A stretch of DNA of 64,000 nt from Adiantum capillus-veneris (taxonomy: Eukaryota; Streptophyta; Polypodiopsida; Polypodiales; Pteridaceae), in contig CM043966.1 in NCBI GenBank assembly GCA_014529385.2, positions 88,630,587 to 88,694,586 of the forward strand. The letters run 5' to 3'. The position numbers were made by a program, and so were the translations under genes. Positions 11,826-24,530 of this stretch are shown one piece after another. Below the pieces are notes generated by a model, which saw nothing but the letters and a program-made list of their open reading frames with translations, searched no databases and was not told where the DNA came from. The first letter of the stretch is position 1. Each line of letters opens with the position of its first letter.

Positions 11826-13949
11826 TATGACCCATTTGTGTGTAAATATTTCATTGTATATAGAGCCTAAATAAAAGGATTTCTCATAATTATTTTGGTA
11901 TTTATTTAAATATTTCTACCTATGGTGTGTTATTTATGCTATGTACATTGACTCACCATTACCATATTTTTTCTTACCATTTTGCATACTCTTTATTCCA
12001 TATAAAAATAATTTCATGCAAGCTTCTCTTATTTTTGGTGTAACTCCATCCCAACAAAAATCCAAAAAAACTAGTTCTATTTCTGTGTATATTTTTTCAC
12101 TATTGTGATTTTTTCCTTCCTACATCTATTCTCTATTACTCTCATAAATTAGACCACCAAAAATATTCATCTTTTTATGGTAGACTTATAATGAGAGAGA
12201 TTTATTTTGACCCCTTTATATTTTTTCCACCTATATTATTTATATTTGACATGTACATATTTTTTGAGACCCCTCAATAGTTGATTTTCTTAGTTGTACT
12301 ATTCACTTATATCATGATCTCAACAATATCTTCAATTATAAACCTACCAAATAAGGTCAAGGGTATGTTACATGCGTGCATGCACTATGGGGGGCTCACT
12401 CTTGGAGGTAATCAAAAGAATCATCCAAAGAAGGACCTCACAAGGACTTTGTGCAGTGGAAAAAACAGTCGGTTTTACTGAATATTTAAAGATTACATGC
12501 TCCCTGAATTTGAAAAGGTGATACAAACAAAAGTTGTAGCTCGTGGGCTGAACTTTTACCTCAATTTTTTCATATTTTTTTGAGCTACGAGCTGTGAGCT
12601 ATGATTTTATTGGTGGACCCCAGTTTGCCCATGCTATGCAGCCACACTCCCTCTTTCACTTTATCATTTTCCTCTTTCACACACACCTCTCCACTCATCA
12701 TCCCCACCTCTCTCACCACTCCTCTCTGCACCCTACTCACCTTCTTCTCAACCTTGAAGAATAAGAGAAACCATGGTGAACTCATGTCTCCTACACACAC
12801 TTCCATTCCAAAATTGACCACCTAGTCTCATTTTTCCTCATCCATATTACCCATATCTATATAAAAACCACAAAATTCAGCCTCTTCTCTTGAAAGACAG
12901 CATCATGGTGATTGATTACTCATGTTCACTTACCTTGGCTCCCAAGGAAGGTCAAGAGTGGAGAAAAAACATACCGTCAAAGCTAGTGGACCGTCAACAA
13001 GCGTCAAAATTGACCCTACTCAAGACACTTGGAGCATCAACATTGTAATAAATCCATATTTTCTTACCTTAAGAGTTTTTTCTTCCTTATTTGTATCCTA
13101 CATGGATACTCCCATTGTAAATATCCAATTCCATTTGTAAATCAATAAAAATACTAACTCTACTAATTTACTAACACTAACCTACTATGAAAAGTCCTAT
13201 CACCTCTACTTCTCTCCTCTCTCTCTTCTTCATCTATCCACACCAACTTCTTGATAATTCCAAGCAAAAGAAATTAGGTAAGTGCTAAAAATCTAACCCA
13301 ACCATGGTTAGAGGAGTAACCCTAGCCCTCAAATTGCTATAAAAGGAGGGTGTAGCTAGCACAAATGGAGAGCCGTAAGCAAGAGCACAATGCTATAACT
13401 TGAGAATCCAAGCTCAACCTCTCTAGAAGGAGCTCTTGAGTGGAAGCTCATTGTCTTATGCATGTGCATGTGTTGTATTAGGGGTGATTAGCAAGGGAAC
13501 TCTATGCCATTGTAAGAGAGAGTGATCATTCAATTGAGAGTAGGAAATCTATCATTTCTTCTACTAGTGTAAGCCCAACATTTTCTGAATCAAGGAGGGT
13601 GAATTTGGAGTAAGCTTGGATACTTTGTCTCTCTTCCAACGTGAAGTAATGGACAACAATGATGTGTAAGTGTCTTGGTGTTTTTTTAAAGTTCTTGATT
13701 GCTTGTCTCTGGGTGTTGTCATCAATTTAGCCATAAATCCCACATATTGTAAGAGGGCGACAGGGTGAAGAGGACTCCCTTGGCCTTAAGACAGTGATTG
13801 GGGTGGCTTTTCTTGTGATGTCTTGTGGTGCTGTAATTTACTCAAGCTATGTTGAACAAATACTAATCTCACTTTCATTGGTCATGACAGATTTGTAAGA
13901 AGGTATTAGTGCAACAAGCACCCCCTCCCCCTTCCCTCTTTTTCTTACA
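11603..13949 (+). repeat. LTR copy 3 of the tandem array
   Basis: It is homologous to LTR 2 but has an expanded (TA)n block at about 11783-11826. Its right edge gives the LTR boundary: similarity to the other copies stops within CTTTTTCTTACA, after which unrelated sequence (TATATAATTG) begins. Confidence 0.85.
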
Positions 13950-14002
13950 TATATAATTGTGTTTGCTTGATCACTGTCGAACATTTCAAAGCAGCCCGAG
14001 CA

Positions 14003-14060
<58 letters not shown>

Positions 14061-15489
14061 ACGCGTCCTAGTTCGCATCCAAAACTAGGTGGTGCCCCAA
14101 ATTTGTGTAGGGTTAGGTTGCGGGTTTGTGTGTGTGTTTGCTGTTTTTTCCAACCCCAACCCAATTGAGCAGCACGGGAGCCTAGAAGAGTGCTTAGAGG
14201 CCACTCTTCTTGTTGCCCACCCCGGACCGCCTCACTACTTATCCTGATGTCATGCCTTGCATGACCATGATTGAGGCATAGTTTTTTATAAATGTTATTG
14301 ATAATTATACCTCATATGACCACCACCTTAGACTAGAGTAATAGCTTATTTGAGTGGATTAAAGGAAGGTTTTTTGTGTGCATTGTCATCTGCAACGATA
14401 TGGCATAGGAGCCAAAAAAGGGTTGTGTGAATTGGGAACATGGACAATTGTGAGTGGGTCGCCGTCTCACTAGGCCTCCATGGGTCGTCGAGACTAGTGG
14501 GGTCTACCCTCGTACAACTCTTAGAGCGAGATGCCATATGTAAAGAATTGTTGAACTCACAATCTTAGTACAAAGCAATGCACCAAATAATGAGTCTACT
14601 CCTGTTCGTGTTTGTACTTTTTTCCTTTGGCAAAATTTCCAAAATACCCCTGCAGCCATAATTCTCCTCAAGTTTCAAAAATTCAAAAAACACCCCTCAC
14701 ATTGTACAAAAAAAATATCTTTTCTTTTCTTTTTCCTCCTAAATGACCTTTTTTAATCTTGAAAATATCTCTAGATTCACATCTCTAGTGATCTTGTATT
14801 TCATCAATGCTCTTGAAAATGGTTGAAAACTTGGGGGGAAAATCTCTAAGTTATCAAAAGCTGAGCACTTAAGTAGGGTGTGATGATTGACTCACAATTT
14901 TTATGGGGCATAAAGTGCTTAGTTGATGAGACTTCTCACCGGTGCCCCAACATGTTGTCTCGCATCATACAAAATGAGATAGATACAACAAAGTAGTAAA
15001 GATTGGAGTTATACATTATGGTTGTGTATTATAAATTCCCAATTGATTTCAAGCCATTGTAATAATTGTGATGTGTTATAGGCTCAATGAGAGTTCCAAG
15101 ATATAAAGAATATGTCAATTAGTGTGCTTAGGTAGTAGATACAGTAAGTGTGGAGATCTACAGGCCTTGGATGCCCAAACATTGAACATTTATCCTATGC
15201 ATATAAGGCATTGTGTAAATGGAATATTAGTGTGTAGAATGATGGGATTAGTTATGTTCTGCATCATTGGAATTGTTAGTTTGTGTCATTGAGTTGATTT
15301 AGGTGAGGAGAAGTGGAAGTAGAGATTGCCAATCTTGCCGCTTAGCTCCTCCATAGCTTGCCTCATAGAGTCAATTGTTCATGTTGTTTTGATTAGCTCA
15401 CTAATCATGTGTGAGTGTTTTCATGCAGCTCATCACTCCAGATTGACATTTATATACTGGTCATTGGAGCTATGCTATGATGTACCCTT

Positions 15490-15512
15490 AACATTTGGCG
15501 CGATTGTTGTCG
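15490..15512 (+). promoter_or_regulatory. Possible gypsy-type primer binding site
   Basis: TTTGGCGCGATTGTTGTCG resembles the TTTGGCGCCGTTGCCGGGG primer binding site of Athila-type plant gypsy elements, and is preceded by TTAACA, a plausible LTR end. No gag follows and the LTR start is not visible, so this is tentative. Confidence 0.35.
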
Positions 15513-17491
15513 AGGATCGATGGCCTACGCTAGAGTAATCTTCACATAATTGAATAAGTTCTCTCACTAATTTCTTCACTAATTTGATTTGTGTGTTGGT
15601 CATTTGTTGATTTTGGATGTGTGTGGTTATGAAAATGTGTTTAATTTCCCCTAATTTCATACCATATCTTCTCTAATTGTGTGTATATGTACGCTAATTT
15701 TGTCACTAACCCCTTTCTAATTTCACTAATTTTTGCTTACTTACATACTAATTGGATCAACATTTGGTGCTTAGACTTTGAGATTTCCTAATTAGAGGCT
15801 TCAATTTCATTCTAACAAGGTTAATTTGTGCTAATCACATTATTAATTCTTGATTTGGGAATGCAAGAAGAGGACCTTGGAGCATAACAAAATTGACCTC
15901 GCATCGAGCAATTGATAAAATTTGTGTAGTGCCCTTGGAATCAAAACATGTGTGGTATGCAAAATTCTTTTCAAATTGATGCTATCAATCTTTTGATTTG
16001 TGCATTTGCATGGCGTCATAATGCCAAATTGTTTCTAGAATTGGATGTCCATAAATTGATGATTTCATTTGGTAATTTTGATTTTTGTTTTTTCAAATGC
16101 GTGATTGCATGGTTTAGTTTCAAATGTGTGCACTAAGTTTAAGTGTGTGTGCGCCTTCTAATTGAGTATGTGTATGCCTAATTTTAGGTGTGTGCACTAA
16201 ATAGCCTTTGTGTGTACCCTAATAATCAATATGTAATTAGGGATTTCACAAGTGTGATTGATGATTTGTGGTATGGACATTGCCAATTGGACATTTGTTT
16301 GCGCACCTAGGAGTTGGTAAACAATCTACCAATTCTTTATATGTGTGTCCATAAAACTTGATTAATGTGCATGATTCATTATATTTTTTACTACAAAATT
16401 GATGTGTGTAATCGTTTGATTGATTTGAGATCAAAATAGCGATTTACACACTCTAATTGCACAAAATTTTGACCCAATTTTGTCAATTATAATTGCCTGA
16501 TCTTGATTTTTATTGATGAAATTAATTGGCAATTGAACTGTTGAGGATTTATTTGGCTGCACAATTTATCTAAGTGTGTGATTTTTTAAAGAAAATCAGA
16601 TATTTTTGGATAATTTTGGTGAATTTTTGGTGGTTTTTAATTACTACACTAATTTCTAATTGATTTTGTAAACCTTTGATGGATTATGATCTTGATGAGC
16701 TATTTTGTGAAGTTTTGGTATTTTTTTGTTAATTATTACACTAAATTTCATTAATTTTGTATAAATTTGGTGGTATATGATCTTGATGAGCTATTTTGAA
16801 TGCCGAATTATGGTATGATTTGGAGCTCTTTTGTGCCCTCATTCATTGCATTTTGTGTGTTTTGATATTTTGGGGGGTCAATTTGATGATTTTATTGTAA
16901 TTGATATTTTCGATCAAATTTGCTATTTTTGGCATTCTTGTATGTGTTCGATGTGTGCGAATGTGATTACCAAAGTTTTGTATTTCTTTTTGGATTTTTT
17001 TGGCATTTTGTGAAATTTTTGAATGATTTTTTGCAATTTCGAGCTAATTTTCGATTAACTTTGGCATTTTCTAGTGGTCAAAAGTAAAATTAAATTTTCT
17101 TGTTTTGATGCACAATAGTTGTACCAACATGGATGCACATGCACCATCACTTGTACATTCTTGAGCTCTTGCAATCAATCGATCTGCATAAAAATTGGGG
17201 ACTTCGTGTTTAATTACCTGGCTAAGTTGTAGATTTCCGTCAGAATTTCAAGTTTTCCCTGTCGAGAACTGACAAGTTTTCCATGTCAAGGACTGGCAAA
17301 TTTTTACAAGTTTGGTGTACGCTCTAGCAAAGGTTTTGAAGCTCGTTGTGAACTCGGGGATAAGTGTCCTTTTCGGACTTCACCTAGAAAAAATTTCTTT
17401 TTGGCAAAATTCCCATGGTGATAACCTCCTTTAATTGCAATTAAAAAGGTTAATGTTCTAATAAAAAAAACTCCCTCCCTCTCTTTTCGGT

Positions 17492-17532
<41 letters not shown>

Positions 17533-17715
17533 CTTAATATATCTCTCTTCTTTTTCGTTCTCTCTCTACTCTCTCCCTCACTTTCTCTCTTTGTCTACAC
17601 TCTCCCTCTAGTTCTCTCTCTTCCCACTTGAGCTCACCCCTCCCCTATTGCCTTTTGGCGCTTTGCTAAACGACCACACACACACAAACTCTCCCTCTTC
17701 CGGTGCCATGCCATA

Positions 17716-17761
<46 letters not shown>

Positions 17762-18768
17762 GTTGCCTCATAGATCCACCATCATTCGTCATCCTCGTAG
17801 CATGTTGCCCATGTAGCCAACCTTATATATTGACTTTTTATATAGTTTAGTTTAATATAATCTCTTTTTTAGTTTTATTTGATTTCATATTTTTTCATTT
17901 CATTTAATTTTATTTGATGTATAATTTATTATTTTTTACTTCATTTCATTTCATTTAGCCTAAAAACCAAAAAAGAAAAATCAAGAAATTCGCAAAGAAT
18001 TCTAGAAAAACCAAAAATTAGAAAAATCAAATAAAAGCTCAAAAATTATGTTTATAAAAAAAATAGTTAAGAAAAAAATGAAAAAAACAAAAATAAAATG
18101 AAAGCACAAAAAACTATCAAAAAATTGAAACAATATCATAAAATTTCATTAAAACATCACATAAAATAAAAATACCCAAAAAAGAATTATTTTCAAAAAT
18201 ACAAATTCTATCAAGGCGATTACAAGCAAGGAAAAACAAGCCAAAAATAGGTGTAACTTAGCCAAACCTTAAGCTAGTTGAAATTTAAGGGCGAAAGTGA
18301 ATCTGCTTGACACAAAGTAGTCAAAAACTCATCGGTTTTTATTAAGATAATTTCTTATTCTCGACAAGACAAGAACCCGGAGCATTCCATTCTCCATTGC
18401 AAGTTTCCATAAGTCTCACCTTGCTTATTTATGTTTTTTAATTAATTAGGTTGTGTTGTTATCCCGATTCTTAAGAGATTTGGAATGATTTTCCATAATG
18501 GTTAAGGATGTTTTTGAAGAAGAAGAACGCATGCAAGCACCAAAAGAAACTGCACGCAAACCAAGAGGTCAGCTTTTTCAAACTTGTTCACTTCAAAAAA
18601 TTTATTGTAGCAAAGTCATTGCTTGCTAAAACTTCTTTTTTCATTAGATCATTGCTGAGAGGACCTCCTTCCCTTTGAGTAAGGCCAAAGATGACCCAAA
18701 TTAGAGTATAGAATAATAAGTTATGATCAAAATAAATACGGGATTGTTGTCTACTATGTCAAAAAATG

Positions 18769-18795
18769 GTTGTGTGTGTGTGTGTGTGTGTGCAC

Positions 18796-18870
<75 letters not shown>
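18769..18870. repeat. (TG)n-(CG)n-(TG)n-(GA)n compound microsatellite
   Basis: Alternating purine-pyrimidine DNA of about 75 bp with a CG core passes into (GA)n. Such a tract is Z-DNA prone on the left and triplex prone on the right. The ORFs across it (Val-Cys and Arg-Glu repeats) are artefacts. Confidence 0.95.
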
Positions 18871-18871
<1 letters not shown>

Positions 18872-19466
18872 ATATGTAATTTTTTTTTCTTAATCATGTT
18901 TTTAGAAAGAACTAAAAGTGTTGTCCAAAAGGTTAACTCTAGAAAAAATAGGGAAATGTTTTTAGAAAGAGAGAAAAGGAGATTATATAAACTTTTTTTT
19001 TTCAAAATATGTGATAAATTGAAACAAAACTGTTAAAATAAATTCATACAATCAAGGACCATTCTAGATGCACTTTGAAGGACAAATAATGAAAAAACAA
19101 AGCTATTAATCTAAGTTCATATGACCAAAGACTTGTTCATGATGATCACTGAGAGATGCCAAGTCTAGATGCCCATATGGATGACCATAGAGCTGACCAT
19201 AGTGTCATGTATGGTATAAGGGTAGATGCCTAAATTGATAGCCATAGACCAGACCATATTGTAAAAACCACTTGACTCAAAAAATTTCTACTCCCAAAAT
19301 CTCACGCAAATCTGCCAGCTTTTTAGTTAGCACAACATGTATAGCCTGCCACATCACCATGTCAACCTCTTAAAAAATATGTAATTTAGTACTTTTGCTT
19401 TTGCTAGTTAGGGTTAGTCCCCTCGATAGGTGTCTATAAGTTGATAGGGTTAGTTTTCAAATCCCT

Positions 19467-19497
<31 letters not shown>

Positions 19498-19847
19498 ACG
19501 ATTGCATCTTCATGTTCTTCCAAGTTAGAGTTTATTAATTATAACCCCTTCTCCTCTTGGGTCAAACGCGCCATGTCACCAACTCATAACATATGCCCTC
19601 CTTGAAAAAATTGTAATCGCCATCGATTATGCTTGCAAAATAGCCAAAGGACAGAAACTTTCTTCAATGGACACTTAGTCTATGTTGCCAAAGGTGCAGC
19701 AACAGATGCAATGAAGACAAGAATTGGCTCGTGATACGGTGGACACCTCGACTCCAATCTAGAACACCTACATTGCTACACACATGATCAAGGCACCTGT
19801 GGAGACGAGAGACAACGAGGTAGAGTGAGACAAGACATATGCTTGCA

Positions 19848-19902
<55 letters not shown>

Positions 19903-20677
19903 GGAAAGGATCTCCATGCTAATAAAGAATACCCATACAAGTGACCAAGGGTGGTCTCGGCATAGATTTGACATGCCTCAATGGCTAGACCTGAGGTAGA
20001 CAACTGCGACTGCTACTGCGATTTTCTCTACGAGACTAATGATATGGAGTCAACATGTGTTTCCCTAGAAAAAAATAAAAAATGTCCCCTCTTTCACGAA
20101 GGATAGAGATCCCTCTGTGTCATCCATAATCCACAATCTGGTACGAAAGTGCAATTGAATCATGAATCTACTACCCATCGGATAGGTAGCTCCATCCAAA
20201 ATTTCAAGAAAAAGATGCATTTTTGCAAAAGGCACAACAAATTTGCCAATCCATCTCCTTGAAGAAAGAATAGCCATGGAAACCTGCTCCTGAAGTGTTG
20301 AAGAAGATCCTAATGTTGTCGAAACACTTCTCTTTGAAGAAGAAGGATGAAAATGAAATGATTCTTTCTCTGGATCCAAAGGCTGCATACATGCTCTCCT
20401 TGGGGCAAGGCACATCAACATAACTCTATCTTGAAGAAACCAAAACAATCCAACAATGCTACACAAATCAAAAACCACCATCGAGTTCCTCTCACTGAAG
20501 AGAGGTCAAGGTAAGCTAGGGTAGAGACTGGGAAGTCGTAGCTGAGGGTCCATAGCCTCCACATACCCTCAAACTTGAGAAAAACCATGAAAAAATACCA
20601 AGATTCTTCTCTCTTAGTCAATTTTAAAATGCACAAGATCAACCAATTTTAAGAATCCAAGGTGGTCATTTCACTAG

Positions 20678-20690
20678 GGCTCTAATACCA
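20678..20690 (-). promoter_or_regulatory. tRNA-iMet primer binding site of W
   Basis: GGCTCTAATACCA on the plus strand is the reverse complement of TGGTATTAGAGCC, one mismatch from the canonical TGGTATCAGAGCC. It abuts the LTR start TGTC. Confidence 0.7.
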
Positions 20691-20819
20691 TGTCAAAGGA
20701 GGTGGCAACAGAAGATGCAATGAGGACAAGAACTGGCTCATGATCCAATGGACACCTCGCCACACACGCAAAGAAGGCATGTGTGGAGAAGAGAATTCAT
20801 AGAGGTAGAGGTAGAGGTA

Positions 20820-20820
<1 letters not shown>

Positions 20821-20891
<71 letters not shown>

Positions 20892-20893
20892 GA
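20821..20893. repeat. Poly-G followed by (GA)n
   Basis: A G-run of about 34 bases joins (AG)n inside the right LTR of W. The left LTR has (CG)n-(AG)n at the equivalent place (about 19847-19899), so the tract changed after insertion or was misassembled. Confidence 0.9.
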
Positions 20894-21539
20894 AAGGCTC
20901 TCCATGATCACAATAATTGCTTATACAAGTGACCAAGGGTGGTCCCGACATAAATTTGACATGCCTCAATGGCTAGACACAATTGCGATTGCTACTGTCA
21001 TATGCTCTTGCACATGACACCAATGTCATGGCCTCAAGCTGGGCCACCCTTGCCTATCAAGAAAGGGAGGCTCTAGCGGGATCTCCTCCTAGCAAGAGAA
21101 CTGATCTGGAGGGAGAGGGACATACCTAATAGCAAGCATGCCATCTAGAGAGCATGGGACATCTTCTCCACTACCCGCACCACAGGTGTGGTGCTCTGCA
21201 TGAAGATGATCACATGTCTTTGTCTCTGTGCTCTAAGAAGAAAACATCCTAGCTGCCTGTAAGATCCCCAAATTTTGGGTCTCCCTATAAACATAAGAAA
21301 AATAGATTCTAATGTGTGTTTCATAAATTTTTGGTTTAGAATGGTTAATTGGCAGTCTTGTAAGGTTCTAAAGTGAAAACCAACGTTGTTTCAATGTTTC
21401 AGTAGGTCAGATGGATTCGCTTTTTTTTTAGCCTTTCCATGGGTTTTGTGTTTTTTAACAAAAAGCAAAGTTGGATCCTTAATCTATGAGTCCTCGACAG
21501 GAAAGCTATGATTTAATTCTGCAAAAAAATTGTTTTTCA

Positions 21540-22835
21540 AATGCTTTTATGCTATTTTTACTGGCAAATAAGTATCCCAAAACCTTTGGTAGTAATCATC
21601 CAATGTATCTTTCTTAGTCATTCTCAAATGACGCCAAGCCGTGATGACATCTCTTTCATATTTGTTTGATATCCAAGTTGATGTGATTTTTTTTTATATA
21701 TTTTAAACACGTCACAGGTGCTTCTCTGTGTAACAACTAAGTAGACCACCATGTCTGTGCAATTCCTTTCAAGTAAGATGCCACCCTTTGGCCCTTGGTG
21801 TGTTTCATGAACCAACCTCCAGAAAAGGCGGCATCAAACTGCTGTATAAACCCAAGGGATTGATGGGTGTCCTGGTAGCCTAAAAATGTCTCAAACATGA
21901 TGGCCTGACCCCCTGAACTCCATGGTCTTCTTGCTCATATGTTCACTGTTAGAAGAGGATCGAGTTCTCCTCCTCTGAGCTACTAGATGGCCTCCCATGC
22001 CTTCTTGACTCTTTCAAAAATCTTCTTTTCTTGTTCTTTCTCTGCTTCTTTCGCCTTTTCTCATCCTCTCTAGAACTAGGGGACCACGAATTGTCAAAAC
22101 TCTCTAAAGAAAAAGAAAAATCTGAGTCATCCTTGAAACAAACACGCTTCTTGGATCTGCTTGCCACGTGGAAACTTGACTTCCAGCCCAAATAACCGGG
22201 GAATTTCACCAATTTCCTTGTCTTCCAAGAGTGCTTTAAGCCTTTCATTATCTCGTTCATCTTCTTTCAAGAGCTCTATCTAGCTCTTTCTGCGAGTAAA
22301 ATCTCCACTTTTTTGCACTCCGCTTGTCTCTCAACTTTCTTCCTGACTTGAGAAGAGAATCAATGGCCTCATGCCATCAAGCAAATCTCATCCAACAGGT
22401 AACTCTTCATGTACATATTTCGGGTTCTGGGAGTACTAAATTAATATTTTCACATGTATCAACATGCAGTTCACATTTGTACTCCACTCTAGCAAACTTC
22501 CTTGCCAAAAATTTTCCCAATTCTTCATTCTTTTCTTCAATTCCTATGCCGAATTTCAACTTTTCTTTGACTTTCCACCAGGAGGTGTTATTTCTATCGA
22601 ATTCTCTGCGAGAACCCATGTGTACTCTTGGGTTCTTTATGGCTGATTCCCCTTAAGATAGAGCAATGAAGATAGGGGCACACATGATGCAAGATGGATG
22701 AAGGGTGAGTGTGGCTAATAAGTCTGGGGTCGGGACTACTGAAATGAAGCTCTTGATTACTCTGTCAAATTCTCCTTGCGAATCAATGTGTGATGTTGAA
22801 GGGATCAGATCCTCCGTAGTAGAAGAAGAAATTTT
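21540..22835 (-). pseudogene. Degraded gypsy gag of element Z
   Basis: Minus-strand frames give a Retrotrans_gag-like capsid segment at about 21905-21540. It has an FIQQFDAAF-like start, a KGQRVASYLKGIAQTWW core and AWRHLRMTKKDTLDDYYQRF, broken by TAG and TGA stops and frameshifts. Upstream at 22260-21949 is a charged Lys/Arg/Glu/Ser-rich segment, and at about 22620-22407 a KEKLKFGIGIEEK segment. The gene lies just after the primer binding site at 22840-22851. No pol is seen; the element is cut off near 21.2 kb. Confidence 0.55.
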
Positions 22836-22839
22836 CTTT

Positions 22840-22851
22840 GCTCTGATACCA
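22840..22851 (-). promoter_or_regulatory. tRNA-iMet primer binding site of Z
   Basis: GCTCTGATACCA on the plus strand is an exact reverse complement of TGGTATCAGAGC. The LTR begins two bases further on (TGAAATAGG). Confidence 0.75.
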
Positions 22852-22852
22852 G

Positions 22853-22977
22853 TGAAATAGGCTTGGACACTCCAAGCGAGAAATCAATCGCAACACACAA
22901 ACAAAAACTTCAAAATCATTGAACTTTGGGGGGGGGGGGGGGGAGGAGAGAGAGAGAGAGAAGAGAGAGAGAAGAGA

Positions 22978-23032
<55 letters not shown>

Positions 23033-23570
23033 CACATGGCACGATAGAGTTTTGCACCTAGAAGAACTGGGCCCAAAGACTGGCACCCCTTTCGATATTT
23101 CTTTATTATTGATCGCATCAAGGTACAACTCTTGAGGGTCCTCTACTCTCAGATTCTATGCCTAGATGCTCTTCAAAATGAGATGCCCAAGGGCTCTTAT
23201 AAACATTACAAGGGATGCTCAAAAGTAGAGCCCCAAAAGCTTCAGGTTCAAAAGCATCTTGGCCCAAAAGCTGGTGCTAGGGGCTACCAGTGCAATATGC
23301 GAAAGTCCATACGGCTTGTCACATCAGCAATGTAGAACATGGGCATCCGTATAGTTACCACATCATCATCCTTCATGCAATTTATTTTTTTATTCCTTGT
23401 GTCCATTAGGTCCCATCGAACAAGGTGCCATAAGTTGGTAGGAACTAAACTTTTAAAAGTGGGCCAATCGGCAAGACTTGGATGTTGGTAAAACTTCTTT
23501 TGCATCTTTTACTAGGGATTTGACCCCTCTCTGCCCGGAGTCCGTTCTTTAGGTCATGCCTCATCATCAC
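22853..23570 (-). repeat. 5' LTR of gypsy element Z (right end approximate)
   Basis: It starts directly next to the primer binding site. It contains poly-G-(GA)n at about 22926-23030. It resembles the X LTRs in order of blocks: a CTGGCACCCCTTTCGATATTTC-like block, a later GGGCC..CGGCAAG block and a TTACTAGGGATTTGACCCC-like end. Z and X are therefore probably one family. The distal boundary is not fixed, because the partner LTR is not in view. Confidence 0.5.
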
Positions 23571-23768
23571 TTTGTGACATTTTTCTAGATTAACATCACA
23601 AAATCTCCCTTTTAGTAGACAAAGAACACATACCTTCACCATTAGCACCTAGATCCATCAAGCACTTTCATTGTGAATAACATTTGTATTTAGCACAAAA
23701 GAAACATTGAGGCATATTCTGAGTTAAAATCTCTACACAATTGTGTTGCACACTACATTGGTATGAAG

Positions 23769-24530
23769 TGTAACAGGAAGGTATCACGTGCTAACAGCCA
23801 AGAACATGCAGAACAAACTTTAAGCACTTCAAAATCTCTTCAAGATGATTGAATAGAAAGAGAGGTGCACGACACCCGCAACACGGAGTGGCATATTTCC
23901 ACCCCAAGAGAGCATTGGTCCCAAACTATGGTGCCCCTTTCAGTATTTCTTTATATTTCTTCAACTCAATATAGCTACTGAGACTCTTGCTCTACTTTTG
24001 CTCTTGTGAGAATGCCAAAGAAGAGACCCCTAGACCGTATTTAAAGGCCCACTGCCATTCAAATGCAATACATGAAAAGCATCAAACTTAAAAGAATATG
24101 GTCCCCTAAAAAGCTGCTAGCATAAATTTAAGGAATCTGGACAAGTGCCACATCAACAACCACCAACGCAAAACGTGGAACTGTTTGTATAGTTCCATAT
24201 GGCAGTCAACACAAATTATGGAATGTTTGTACAACCTTGCCATGCCATCAGTAGCTATGCAATTAATCTTCTATGTGAGTGTGTGTGTGTCTTGTTTTAT
24301 GTTTTAGTAACTTGGGCCCCATTCCAATGGGGTTCCCATAAGTGGGTTGGGAACTCTTTTAAAAATTGGGCCTCTCGACAAGGAAATGTAAGGTGGTGAG
24401 AACTTCTTCCTCTTCTTATGCTTCTAGGATTTACGCCCCTCGATTGGGATCTATAGATTGGCTAGGGTTAGGCTTCGAGATCCCTAACTTGCTCAATCTT
24501 TAGTGGTTTGACACGTCAATAGTGTGTGAC
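23769..24530 (-). repeat. 3' LTR of element X
   Basis: It begins TGTAACAGGAAGG. Successive blocks match 36354-36434 and then 38826-39470: AACAAACTTTAAGCACTTCA, CCCAAGAGAGCA, ACATGAAAAGCATCAAACTT and GGCTAGGGTT. The end is approximate. Confidence 0.6.

Larger units (their letters stand above)
5643..13949 (+). mobile_element. Tandem LTR retrotransposon array (LTR-dINT-LTR-dINT-LTR)
   Basis: Three near-identical LTRs of about 2.33 kb (5643-7975, 8624-10954, 11603-13949) alternate with two copies of the same roughly 0.65-kb internal remnant, with a period of 2979-2981 bp. The remnant encodes only the C-terminal part of a Ty3/gypsy integrase and ends in a polypurine tract (GGGGGAGGG) abutting the next LTR. 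Both remnants share the same left deletion joint and the same in-frame TAA. The internal deletion and stop therefore came before amplification, which fits unequal LTR-LTR recombination. I find no clear target duplication (left flank TCTAC, right flank TATAT). Confidence 0.9.
13950..19682. other. Gene-less region with microsatellites and LTR-leader-like DNA
   Basis: No coding region is recognisable. Tracts present: (CT)n 14005-14056, 17495-17531 and 17719-17758; (TG)n-(CG)n-(TG)n-(GA)n 18769-18870; poly-C 19467-19495. The T-rich, ORF-free stretch from about 15.5 to 17.4 kb follows a gypsy-type primer binding site and may be the long leader of an Athila-like or non-coding LTR element. I could not find its second LTR. 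Confidence 0.5.
19683..21036 (-). mobile_element. TRIM-like small LTR retroelement W
   Basis: Two direct repeats of about 0.35 kb (19683-20055 and 20691-21036) flank about 635 bp. On the minus strand the right repeat ends in CA immediately before TGGTATTAGAGCC, an initiator-tRNA-Met primer binding site (20678-20690). The left repeat is preceded by the purine-rich AGGGAAACACA. Internal ORFs show no gag or pol motif, and the whole is about 1.35 kb, the size and layout of terminal-repeat retrotransposons in miniature. Both LTRs contain divergent GA/CG/G-tract microsatellites. No clear target duplication. Confidence 0.65.

Noticed and set aside
20065-20481. 138-codon minus-strand ORF inside W as a captured gene
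   Set aside because: It overlaps the element interior with no similarity I can recognise and has competing frames; not enough to call a gene.
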